A stretch of DNA of 30,221 nt from NCBI GenBank assembly GCA_003250275.1, contig QKGW01000576.1, positions 1 through 30,221 on the forward strand, read 5' to 3'. The translations under genes and the position numbers were made by a program. Below are positions 16,457 through 24,025 of the stretch, piece after piece. The stretch comes from Alphaproteobacteria bacterium. Lineage in GTDB: Bacteria > Pseudomonadota > Alphaproteobacteria > Rhodospirillales > Rhodospirillaceae. The first letter of the stretch is position 1, and every line of letters begins with the position of its first letter. Under the pieces are notes generated by a model. The model saw only the letters and a list, made by a program, of their open reading frames with translations. It was not told the origin of the DNA and did no database searches.

Positions 16457-18796
16457 TTGGCTCACTACGACCATCTTGCGCTTATTCGGCTTCCCGAGCG
16501 CTTCCCTCGTCGTAAAACGGGAGGAGGTGGGCCTCCGCCACAGCGTAACCCAGGGGGGCATAGCCGTCGGCTAACCGAAGAGCTTAACGAAGCCATCATC
16601 ACGCAGCAGCGGCGCAGAAGACCCGATGCGGTCAATCCTGCGCTTATTCTGCGAGTCCAAATGAGTGGTGCTCTGCTTGAAGAAGAATGGGCGAACGTTG
16701 GGCTTACCGTCCTGTCGAGCGATGAGGACCGCACACTCGTCCTTTTTTCATCTAGCGAAGAACTGGGTGAATTTCGGCGCAAGCTTAATGCCTATGGGCA
16801 GGGCACCCCGGGAGGGCAGAAGAACCCTTCGTACGCAGCCTTTATTGCCAATGTAGAAGCTATTGCCGAGGTTTCTCCACGAGATCGTATCGGCGTGAGA
16901 GCAAGAGAAGCCGGATTAGTCGAGGCCGATGACTTTCGTTCTGGCGAAATCTATGTCCTCGACATTGAGTTGTGGGATCTAGGACATCGGGCGTTACGCG
17001 AACGTAAACTTGATGATATTGCACGCTACGCCGACGCACGCGGTGCGGAGGAACTGGATCGTCATATAGGTCCCAATATCACCATGCTGCGTTTGAGGTG
17101 CGATGGTGCGGTTGCGCGAACCCTACTCAACGTCGAGGAAATCGCAGAGGTAGACCTCCCGCCTGAACCCGATCTCGTTACTGGAAATTTGATTGACCTC
17201 ACACTGGGAGAATTGCCCGAGCGGTCAGAGGTCGATGACGAATTGCCGCTCATCGGTGTGATCGATAGCGGGGTCAACGACCATCCCTTGATCGAAGATA
17301 TTATCGCTGGCGCTATCGCCGTCCCGGAAACACTCGGCACGGCTGACGAGTGGGGGCACGGCACATTTGTTGGGGGCATGGCGACCTTTGGCGATCTACG
17401 TGCGCAACTCAGCCAAGGCAGCCTGATCCGCTACGCGAGGCTGTGTTCAGCCAAGGTGGTCGATAACCATGGTTGCTTTCCCAACGCCCGTCTAGTGCCG
17501 CGTCTCATGCGTGAGGCGATCACCCGCCTTCACGAGGAGTTTGGGTGCCGGATTTTCGTCATCGCTCTTGGCGATCGAAAAAAGTTAATTGAGGGCACAA
17601 AGGTTGGTCCGTGGGCACAGACGCTTGATGAGCTGGTGCGTGAATTAGATATCGTCATTATCGTTTCGGCAGGCAATCACTCACCGCGCGGCGGCGGTCG
17701 CATCGAGGAGGCTGTCACCGAGTACCCCCGCTATCTCCTGGAGCCCGGGAACCGGCTGTGTGAACCCGCCGGTGGTATGAATATCGTTACGGTTGGTGCC
17801 CTCGCGCATGGCAACGGCCTGGGGCCGCAGGCCAACGACGACGTTGACCTTCGGCCAATTACCGAAGCCAATGAGCCTTCGCCCTTTTCCCGTGTCGGCC
17901 CCGGTGCACGTGGCGCCATCAAGCCCGACTTCACGGATATCGGGGGCACCTTAATCTATAACGGTCGAGCTATAGAACTTCAGGGCGGTGAGGCGTGGCC
18001 GGAAGCAGGAGCCATGTCACTTTATTACCGCCCGATCGACCGTCTATTCGCCACATATTCCGGAACCTCTTACGCGGCACCTCTCGTTGCGTTCAAAGCT
18101 AGCCAAATTTTGGCTCGGTTTCCGGACGCCTCTGCTAACCTTGTACGGGTTCTGCTTGCAAGTAGTTCAAACCCACCTGAAGAAGCCGTGCGTCGGCTTG
18201 CGCCACTCGGCGACAAGGCAGCTTTGGATGTCTGTGGCCACGGGTTAGTTGATGTGGAGCGCGCGGTTTTTTCCGATGATGCGCGCGTCATTCTCTATGC
18301 AGAGGATGACCTTGCGGTCGATCATTTCGCGGTCTATCAGATCCCGATCCCGGAAGCATTCCAAACAGAACGGGGGCGCCGCACCATCCGTATCAGCTTG
18401 GCCTATGATCCGCCAGTGAGGCATAGCCGCCTCGACTACAATGGTATTTCGATGGGTTTCCGGCTCATTCGCGGCTGCACCCCTGATCTGATCTTCGAAC
18501 ATTTTCGGCAGAGAACATCCGATGAAGGACCTTTCCCCAAGGTAGAGAACCGCTTTAATTGTGACCTAACGCCAAGCTCTACGCTTCGAGAGAAATCTAG
18601 TTTGCAAACAGCCAGCGTTGTCTTCTCACGTGATATTCAGAATTATGGAGACACATATTATTTGGTGGTGCGCTGCGCAGGTGGATGGGCTGGCGACACG
18701 GGACACCAAGCCTTTGCCGTAACTGTCGAGATCTCGCACGAGGCCGAGGTGCAACTCTATGAGCGCCTCCGTCAGCGTACGCGGGTGCGAGTCTAG
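16457..18796 (+). CDS. S8 family serine peptidase (subtilase) with N- and C-terminal extensions
   Basis: A 779-residue subtilisin-like protease with an intact active site: Asp270 in IGVIDSGV, His301 in EWGHGTFVGG, the oxyanion Asn407 in VSAGNH and nucleophile Ser538 in SGTSYAAP. About 250 residues precede the catalytic domain, including a Gly/Pro/Arg-rich start (residues 18-45), and about 220 follow it; neither part matches anything I can name. There is no signal peptide, so it should act inside the cell, unlike most subtilases. The proposed start is TTG 16457, 12 bases after the AAA gene's TGA, without a recognisable SD. The first in-frame ATG lies about 70 codons later. The AT-richer composition matches the AAA gene and not the surroundings. 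A cytosolic protease fed or triggered by the ATPase fits a defence or toxin-like system, but this is unproven. Confidence 0.88.
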   Translation: MAHYDHLALIRLPERFPRRKTGGGGPPPQRNPGGHSRRLTEELNEAIITQQRRRRPDAVNPALILRVQMSGALLEEEWANVGLTVLSSDEDRTLVLFSSSEELGEFRRKLNAYGQGTPGGQKNPSYAAFIANVEAIAEVSPRDRIGVRAREAGLVEADDFRSGEIYVLDIELWDLGHRALRERKLDDIARYADARGAEELDRHIGPNITMLRLRCDGAVARTLLNVEEIAEVDLPPEPDLVTGNLIDLTLGELPERSEVDDELPLIGVIDSGVNDHPLIEDIIAGAIAVPETLGTADEWGHGTFVGGMATFGDLRAQLSQGSLIRYARLCSAKVVDNHGCFPNARLVPRLMREAITRLHEEFGCRIFVIALGDRKKLIEGTKVGPWAQTLDELVRELDIVIIVSAGNHSPRGGGRIEEAVTEYPRYLLEPGNRLCEPAGGMNIVTVGALAHGNGLGPQANDDVDLRPITEANEPSPFSRVGPGARGAIKPDFTDIGGTLIYNGRAIELQGGEAWPEAGAMSLYYRPIDRLFATYSGTSYAAPLVAFKASQILARFPDASANLVRVLLASSSNPPEEAVRRLAPLGDKAALDVCGHGLVDVERAVFSDDARVILYAEDDLAVDHFAVYQIPIPEAFQTERGRRTIRISLAYDPPVRHSRLDYNGISMGFRLIRGCTPDLIFEHFRQRTSDEGPFPKVENRFNCDLTPSSTLREKSSLQTASVVFSRDIQNYGDTYYLVVRCAGGWAGDTGHQAFAVTVEISHEAEVQLYERLRQRTRVRV

Positions 18797-18858
18797 AGGG
18801 AATGTATCGACCCTGCGGCTGCATTCGAAAGTGGCCACAGATCATCAAGATCAGAATT

Positions 18859-18961
18859 GGGAGAGGGGAAGAAGTGCCAGTGACCCTCTCCCGCCCCTGG
18901 ACGGGCCTGTGGCAGCCCTGGCGACTGTGTATCGGGGCGGCATCGGCCGCCCTTGTTTTTT
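18859..18961 (+). ncRNA. Possible structured small RNA ending in a terminator
   Basis: GGGAGAGGG (18859-18867) pairs perfectly with CCCTCTCCC (18884-18892). A short unstructured segment and an intrinsic terminator (18935-18961) follow. The two-hairpin layout in a gap is compatible with a small RNA of about 100 bases or with the 3' end of the subtilase mRNA. I do not recognise a known RNA family. Confidence 0.25.
18935..18961 (+). terminator. Rho-independent terminator downstream of the subtilase
   Basis: GGGCGGC (18935-18941) pairs with GCCGCCC (18946-18952) around an ATCG loop, followed by TTGTTTTTT. It probably ends the AAA-subtilase transcript, about 140 bases after the stop codon. Confidence 0.85.
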
Positions 18962-19278
18962 CCGGCGCCGCCGGATCGCGCCCGCCTGCGCCGTCGGACG
19001 CAGGAAATTTTTCCGCGCCCCGAAACCCGCCCCGTATACCCACCCTTTATGTATATATCTTTTTGCTGTTGCATATGAGTTTCGTTACGGAACCCATTGA
19101 TATGCATCACCTCTGGTTGCGCTCGTTCTTTTGTGCAAAAGCGGCGTTCTTTTTTTAAAGCATCCCAATCTCCATGTAATCAAACCAGCGCCGTTGGGGT
19201 TTCTTCTCCACGGTTCCTTGATACAGCGGCTACGAGTGACCACCATAAGCAAATCTCGAAGCTGGGAGGATTCACTGC

Positions 19279-19560
19279 ATGAAGAATTACATGGAATCCA
19301 CGGACGAAGCCATGAATGCGGAGTCGCATTGGTCGGCATCCATCAAGTTGATTCTCGGATGCCTCTTCGTTTGGTTTATCGTCAGTTATGGATTTGGAAT
19401 CATCCTCGTCGACCAGCTGAACACCATCAGCATCGGCGGGTACCAGCTGGGCTTCTGGTTCGCTCAGCAAGGCTCAATCTATACGTTTGTGGTCCTGATC
19501 TTCTTTTATGCCTGGCGCATGAACAGGATCGACCATGAACACGGCGTCAACGAAGAGTGA
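19279..19560 (+). CDS. DUF4212 small subunit of a sodium/solute symporter
   Basis: A 93-residue membrane protein with two helices (about 22-44 and 57-80), of the family annotated as sodium/substrate symporter small subunit (DUF4212). Typical residues are the W-rich first helix (FVWFIVSYGFGIIL), the connecting GYQLGFWFAQQGS and the exit YAWRMNRIDHEHG. It regularly precedes an SSS-family large subunit, as it does here, 12 bases upstream, and is thought to form part of that transporter. ATG 19279 has GGGAGGA (19264-19270) at good spacing; ATGs at 19291 and 19312 are alternatives. Its sequence is clearly AT-richer than the large-subunit gene it is paired with. Confidence 0.93.
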   Translation: MKNYMESTDEAMNAESHWSASIKLILGCLFVWFIVSYGFGIILVDQLNTISIGGYQLGFWFAQQGSIYTFVVLIFFYAWRMNRIDHEHGVNEE

Positions 19561-19572
19561 GGGAGAGATAGC

Positions 19573-21339
19573 ATGGATCTGACCCTCCTCACTTACATCG
19601 TCGTCGGTTTCACCTTCACGCTTTACATCGGCATCGCCTTCTGGAGCCGCGCCGGCAGCACCGGCGAGTTCTACATCGCCGGCGGCGGCGTGCATCCGAT
19701 CGCCAACGGCATGGCCACCGGCGCGGACTGGATGTCCGCGGCGTCGTTCATCTCGATGGCGGGCCTGATCGCCTTCCTCGGCTACGGCGGCTCGGTCTAC
19801 CTGATGGGCTGGACCGGCGGCTACGTGCTGCTCGCGATGCTGCTCGCGCCCTACCTGCGCAAATACGGCAAGTTCACCGTGCCGGAGTTCATCGGCGACC
19901 GCTACTACTCCAAGACCGCGCGCATGGTCGCGGTGGTCTGCCTGATCTTCATCTCCTTCACCTACGTCGCCGGCCAGATGCGCGGCGTCGGCATCGTGTT
20001 CTCGCGCTTCCTCGAAGTCGACATCACCACCGGCCTCATCGTCGGCATGGGCGTGGTGTTCGTCTACGCGGTGCTCGGTGGGATGAAGGGCATCACCTAC
20101 ACCCAGGTGGCGCAGTACGTCGTGCTGATCATCGCCTACACGATCCCGGCGATCTTCATCTCGATGCAGCTCACCGGCCAGATCCTGCCACAGGTCGGCC
20201 TCGGCTCGATGCTCTCCGACGGCAGCGGTCATCTGCTCGACCGTCTCAACACCGTCGTCACCGATCTCGGGTTCTCGGCCTACACCGACGGCAACAAGAG
20301 CACCATCGACATCTTCATGATCACCATGGCGCTGATGATCGGCACCGCCGGTCTGCCGCACGTGATCGTGCGCTTCTTCACCGTGCCGAAGGTGCGCGAC
20401 GCGCGCTCGTCGGCGGGTTGGGCGCTGGTGTTCATCGCGCTGCTCTACACCGTCGCTCCGGCGGTCGGCGCGATGGCGCGCTACAACCTCACCACCACCA
20501 TCCAGCATGGCGCGGTGGGCCAGGCGGAATCCAACATCGTCTACGAACAGCGCCCCGAGTGGTTCCAGCGCTGGGAGCAGACCGGCCTTCTCAAGTTCAC
20601 CGACAAGAACGGCGACGGCCGCATCCAGTACTACAACGACGCCAACCCGGCGATGGCCGCCAAGGCCGCCGAGTTCGGCTGGAAGGGCTCCGAGCTCCAC
20701 GTCGACCGCGACATCATGGTTCTCGCCAATCCGGAAATCGCCGGGCTGCCGGACTGGGTGATCGCGCTGGTCGCCGCGGGTGCGATCGCCGCCGCGCTCT
20801 CCACCGCCGCGGGTCTGCTTCTGGTGATCTCCTCGGCGATCTCGCACGACGTGTTCAAGGGCGCGCTCACACCCGACATGTCGGAGAAGCAGGAACTCAT
20901 GGTCGGACGCTCCGCCGCCGCGGTCGCGATCCTGATCGCCGGCTACCTCGGCTACAACCCGCCCGGGTTCGTCGCACAGGTGGTGGCGTTCGCCTTCGGC
21001 CTCGCCGCGGCGTCGCTCTTCCCCGCGATCCTGATGGGCATCTTCTCGAAGACCGTCACCCGCGAGGGCGCGATCGTCGGGATGCTCACCGGCCTCGTCT
21101 TCACCTTCGGCTACATCCTCTACTTCAAGGGGATCTTCATCACCCCGATGGCGAAGAACGTGCCGGAGAACTGGCTGTTCGGCATCTCGCCCGAGGGCAT
21201 CGGCACCGTCGGCGCGGTCCTCAACTTCGCGGTCACCTACGTCGTCTCCAAGGCGACGGCGGCGCCGCCGAAGGAAGTGCAGGATCTCGTCGAGCACATC
21301 CGCGTGCCGTCCGGCGCGAGCCGCGCCCACGTCCACTGA
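19573..21339 (+). CDS. Sodium:solute symporter, DUF4212-associated (VC_2705-type) large subunit
   Basis: A 588-residue SSS (LeuT-fold) transporter with about 13 helices. Helix 1 carries FYIAGGGVHPIANGMATGADWMSAASF spread over residues 33-59, the substrate/Na+ site region. TYVAGQMRGVG and GTAGLPHVIVRFFTVP are the acetate-permease (ActP)-like motifs. Between helices, residues 344-356 read DKNGDGRIQYYND, an EF-hand-like Asp/Asn/Gly loop in a periplasm- or cytoplasm-facing insertion. Family members take up acetate or other small carboxylates with Na+. It is paired with DUF4212 upstream and is followed after a terminator by a cNMP/CBS/DUF294 protein and an exonuclease. That arrangement, as I recall, recurs with this symporter class in gammaproteobacteria. 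Confidence 0.93.
   Translation: MDLTLLTYIVVGFTFTLYIGIAFWSRAGSTGEFYIAGGGVHPIANGMATGADWMSAASFISMAGLIAFLGYGGSVYLMGWTGGYVLLAMLLAPYLRKYGKFTVPEFIGDRYYSKTARMVAVVCLIFISFTYVAGQMRGVGIVFSRFLEVDITTGLIVGMGVVFVYAVLGGMKGITYTQVAQYVVLIIAYTIPAIFISMQLTGQILPQVGLGSMLSDGSGHLLDRLNTVVTDLGFSAYTDGNKSTIDIFMITMALMIGTAGLPHVIVRFFTVPKVRDARSSAGWALVFIALLYTVAPAVGAMARYNLTTTIQHGAVGQAESNIVYEQRPEWFQRWEQTGLLKFTDKNGDGRIQYYNDANPAMAAKAAEFGWKGSELHVDRDIMVLANPEIAGLPDWVIALVAAGAIAAALSTAAGLLLVISSAISHDVFKGALTPDMSEKQELMVGRSAAAVAILIAGYLGYNPPGFVAQVVAFAFGLAAASLFPAILMGIFSKTVTREGAIVGMLTGLVFTFGYILYFKGIFITPMAKNVPENWLFGISPEGIGTVGAVLNFAVTYVVSKATAAPPKEVQDLVEHIRVPSGASRAHVH
20602..20640 (+). other. EF-hand-like loop within the symporter gene
   Basis: These codons give DKNGDGRIQYYND (protein residues 344-356). 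Asp-1, Asn-3, Asp-5, Gly-6 and Ile-8 match a calcium-binding EF loop. Position 12 is Asn followed by Asp, where a Glu or Asp is canonical, so calcium binding is possible but not assured. Confidence 0.45.
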
Positions 21340-21356
21340 CCTCTCCGCAACCACGC

Positions 21357-21395
21357 GGGCGAACCCCATATCTGGGGTTCGCCCTTCCCTTTTTC
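21357..21395 (+). terminator. Intrinsic terminator between symporter and sensor genes
   Basis: GGGCGAACCCCA (21357-21368) pairs perfectly with 21373-21384 around a TATC loop, followed by TTCCCTTTTT. It lies 17 bases after the symporter stop and should reduce read-through into the DUF294 gene, setting a high-symporter, low-sensor ratio. Confidence 0.85.
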
Positions 21396-21407
21396 GGGAG
21401 CCCGGCC

Positions 21408-23267
21408 GTGACTCCGGAAATCCTTGAGGTTCGCGCGTTCCTGGGTGCGCATCACCCCTTCGACCTTCTCCCCGAGCCCGCCCTCGGCGACACCGCACGC
21501 GCGATCGAGGTCTCCTACGTGCGCAAGGGCGGGGTGATCGCCAATCCCGACGATCCGGTCGCGCATCTCTACATCGTCCGCTCCGGCGCGGTGGAAAGCC
21601 GTTCGCGCTTCGGCGAACTCCTGTCGCGCCTCGGCGAGGGCGATTGCTTCGGCGTGCGCGCGCTGCTGCGCGGCGGGGTGTCGACCAACCGCACCGTCGC
21701 GATCGAGGATTGCCTGCTCTACATGCTGCCGGTCGCGCGCTTCGAGGCGCTGCGCCGCACCCATCCGGCGTTCGCCTACTTCTTCGCCGCGTTCGACGGC
21801 GGCCCGCTCGGCGCAGCGCAGGGCGCGGCGCTGCACGGCAAGACCTTCGACCTGCTCTCCCGCCGCGTCGGCGACCTGCTCGTGCGCGGCCCGGTGTCCG
21901 CCCCGGTCGCGGCGACGATCCGCGAGACCGCGGAGGTGATGCGCGACGCGCGGGTCAGCGCCGCGCTGATCGTCGACGGCGACGCGCTCGTCGGCATCGT
22001 CACCGACCGCGACCTGCGCAACAAGGTGGTCGCGGGCGCGCTGCCGCCCGAAACCCCGGTGGCCGAGGTGATGACCCCGTCGCCGCGCTCGATCGCGGCG
22101 CAGGACCTCGCCTTCAACGCGCTCTTGACGATGAGCCGCCACGACATCCACCACCTGCCGGTGATGGACAAGGGCCGGCTGGTCGGCTGCCTCACCGCCT
22201 CGACCCTGATCGACGCGCACACCTCCTCGCCGCTCTACCTCGCCCACGCCATCCACGAGGCCGCGGACGCGGCGGCGCTGCCCGCGCTCGCCGCGCGGGT
22301 GCCGTCGATCGTCGGGCAGATGTGCGAGGCGGGCGCGACCGCGCACGCGATCGGCCACGTCATCACCGCGCTCACCGACGCGCTCACCCAGGTTCTGCTG
22401 AAATTCGCCGAGGCCGAGCTCGGGCCGCCGCCGGTGCCCTACGTGTGGATGGCGGCGGGCTCTCAGGGGCGGCAGGAACAGACCGCGCTCTCCGACCAGG
22501 ACAACTGCCTGATCCTCGACGACGCCTACGACGAAGCCGCGCACGGCACCTACTTCGAACGCCTCGCAACCTTCGTCAACGACGGCCTCAACGCCTGCGG
22601 CTACGTCTACTGCCCCGGCGAGATGATGGCGCGCACCGCCGAATGGCGGCAGCCGCTCAGGGTGTGGAAGCGCTACTTCCGCCGCTGGATCGAGGAGCCG
22701 GAACCGAAGGCGCTGATGCTCTCGTGCATCTTCTTCGACCTCCGCCCGGTCGGCGGCGCCGCCGCGCTGTGGGACGAACTGCGCGCCGAAATCCACGACG
22801 CGAGCCGCAAGAACCACATCTTCCTCGCCCACATGGCGTCGAACGCGATGCAGCACGAACCGCCGATCGGCTTCTTCCGCGGCCTCGTGCTGGTCTACGG
22901 CGGCGGCGAGAACCAGACCCTCGACCTCAAGCACAACGGCGTGGTGCCGATCGTCGACCTCGCGCGGATCTACGCCCTCGCGGCGGGGATCGACGCGGTC
23001 AACACCGAGGACCGCCTGCTCGGCGCGATCGATTCCCGCGCGGTCAGCCGCCAGGGCGCGATGGACCTCAAGGACGCGCTCGAATTCATCGGCATCACCC
23101 GGCTCCGGCACCAGGCGCGCCAGATGCGCGACGGTCTCCCCGCCGACAACCTGCTTCTTCCGAAAGAACTGTCGAGCTTCGAACGCGGCAACCTCAAGAG
23201 CGCCTTCCAGGTGGTCAAGGACATGCAGGCGTCGATGGCCTCCGCCTACCAGCTCAGCCGCTTCTGA
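21408..23267 (+). CDS. cNMP-binding / CBS / DUF294 nucleotidyltransferase-like protein
   Basis: A 619-residue soluble multidomain protein. Residues of about 10-130 form a cyclic-nucleotide-binding-like barrel (GGVIANPDDPVAHLYIVRSG, LGEGDCFGVRALL). About 155-275 are two CBS domains (ALIVDGDALVGIVTDRDL; HHLPVMDKGRLVG) that commonly bind adenine nucleotides. From about 300 comes the DUF294 putative nucleotidyltransferase with GSQGRQEQTALSDQDN (351-366), the GlnD-like Gly-Ser/Asp-x-Asp motif, and then the DUF294 C-terminal helical domain. It probably senses nucleotide or energy state and may modify a partner protein. The start is GTG 21408 behind GGGAG (21395-21399). Its place after the symporter and before the exonuclease suggests it regulates carboxylate uptake or related signalling, which is an inference. 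Confidence 0.92.
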   Translation: MTPEILEVRAFLGAHHPFDLLPEPALGDTARAIEVSYVRKGGVIANPDDPVAHLYIVRSGAVESRSRFGELLSRLGEGDCFGVRALLRGGVSTNRTVAIEDCLLYMLPVARFEALRRTHPAFAYFFAAFDGGPLGAAQGAALHGKTFDLLSRRVGDLLVRGPVSAPVAATIRETAEVMRDARVSAALIVDGDALVGIVTDRDLRNKVVAGALPPETPVAEVMTPSPRSIAAQDLAFNALLTMSRHDIHHLPVMDKGRLVGCLTASTLIDAHTSSPLYLAHAIHEAADAAALPALAARVPSIVGQMCEAGATAHAIGHVITALTDALTQVLLKFAEAELGPPPVPYVWMAAGSQGRQEQTALSDQDNCLILDDAYDEAAHGTYFERLATFVNDGLNACGYVYCPGEMMARTAEWRQPLRVWKRYFRRWIEEPEPKALMLSCIFFDLRPVGGAAALWDELRAEIHDASRKNHIFLAHMASNAMQHEPPIGFFRGLVLVYGGGENQTLDLKHNGVVPIVDLARIYALAAGIDAVNTEDRLLGAIDSRAVSRQGAMDLKDALEFIGITRLRHQARQMRDGLPADNLLLPKELSSFERGNLKSAFQVVKDMQASMASAYQLSRF

Positions 23268-23327
23268 TTTCCGCTTGTTTCCGCCCCCGTCCCACCCCAC
23301 CATCTAAAAAACCGAGGACGACCAACC

Positions 23328-24014
23328 GTGTGGCCACGCCTGTTCGGCGGCGATCTCTACCGATGGAGTCTGGCGATGCGTTGCCCGCCGGGGCCGCTCA
23401 AGTCCTATTACCGGACCGACACGCCGACGCCCGACACGCCGTACACCCGCGCCGAGTTCCTCGCCGTCGACATCGAGACCACCGGCCTCGACCCGCGCAC
23501 CGACGAGATCGTCAGCATCGGCTTCGTGCCGGTGGTCGCGGGGCGCGTCCGCCTCGCCGGGGCCGAGCACCATCTGGTGCGCCCGACCCGCCCGGTGAGC
23601 GACGAGGCGGCCAAGGTCCACGGCCTCCTCGACGACGTGCTCGCCCGCGCCGAACCGCTGTCCGAGGCGCTGCCACCGCTGCTCGCCGCGCTCACCGGGC
23701 GGATCCCGATCGCGCACCACTCGGCGGTCGAACGCGCGTTTCTCTCGCGCGCCTGCCGCGCGGTCTACGGTCACCCGCTCGCGACGCCGTGGGTCTGCAC
23801 CCTCAAGCTCGCCAAGCGCCGCCTCACCCGCACCGAAGCGGTGATCCCCGAGGGCGCGCTGCGCCTCGACGCCTGCCGCCGCCGCTACGGAATGCCGCAC
23901 CACCACGCCCACGACGCGCTTGCCGACGCCCTCGCCGCCGCCGAACTGTTCCTCGCGCAGGCCGCCGAGGCGAGCGGCCGCGCCCCCGCCCAACTCCGCG
24001 ATCTCATTACCTGA
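23328..24014 (+). CDS. DnaQ-like DEDDh 3'-5' exonuclease
   Basis: A 228-residue RNase T/DnaQ-fold exonuclease. Exo I is AVDIETTG (Asp48, Glu50). Exo II is in IAHHSAVERAFL, where Glu135 occupies the place usually held by Asp. Exo III is HDALAD (His195, Asp200), the DEDDh form. The length fits stand-alone epsilon-like proteins, not the full polymerase III epsilon subunit, which carries a C-terminal alpha-binding tail. The start is GTG 23328 with GAGGA at 23314-23318. It follows the DUF294 gene after 60 bases and runs into the next small gene with an 11-base gap. Members of this group accompany DUF294 proteins near acetate symporters; their substrate is not known. Confidence 0.88.
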   Translation: MWPRLFGGDLYRWSLAMRCPPGPLKSYYRTDTPTPDTPYTRAEFLAVDIETTGLDPRTDEIVSIGFVPVVAGRVRLAGAEHHLVRPTRPVSDEAAKVHGLLDDVLARAEPLSEALPPLLAALTGRIPIAHHSAVERAFLSRACRAVYGHPLATPWVCTLKLAKRRLTRTEAVIPEGALRLDACRRRYGMPHHHAHDALADALAAAELFLAQAAEASGRAPAQLRDLIT

Positions 24015-24025
24015 ACGAGGCCCCG

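Larger units (their letters stand above)
18797..19278. other. Non-coding junction after the subtilase gene
   Basis: 482 bases without a credible gene. They contain a 9-base-pair stem (18859-18892), an intrinsic terminator (18935-18961), a second small hairpin (18985-19004) followed by AAATTTTT, and then an AT-rich leader (about 19040-19180) with a CTTTTG/CAAAAG hairpin near 19127-19140. The left part closes the foreign block. The right part probably holds the promoter and leader of the DUF4212/SSS operon, though I could not choose a promoter with confidence. Confidence 0.5.

Noticed and set aside
18797..19278. Copy of the tRNA-Leu 3' end that would mark the right edge of an integrated element
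   Set aside because: I looked for GTTCGAGTCTCCCCGGGGG-like sequence and found none. The only likeness to the left edge is a GGGCGGC/GCCGCCC terminator stem, which is common in this genome (also at 14974).
19474..21498. Minus-strand frame of about 670 codons opposite the symporter
   Set aside because: Low-complexity Arg/Asp/Glu/His composition; a shadow of the SSS gene.
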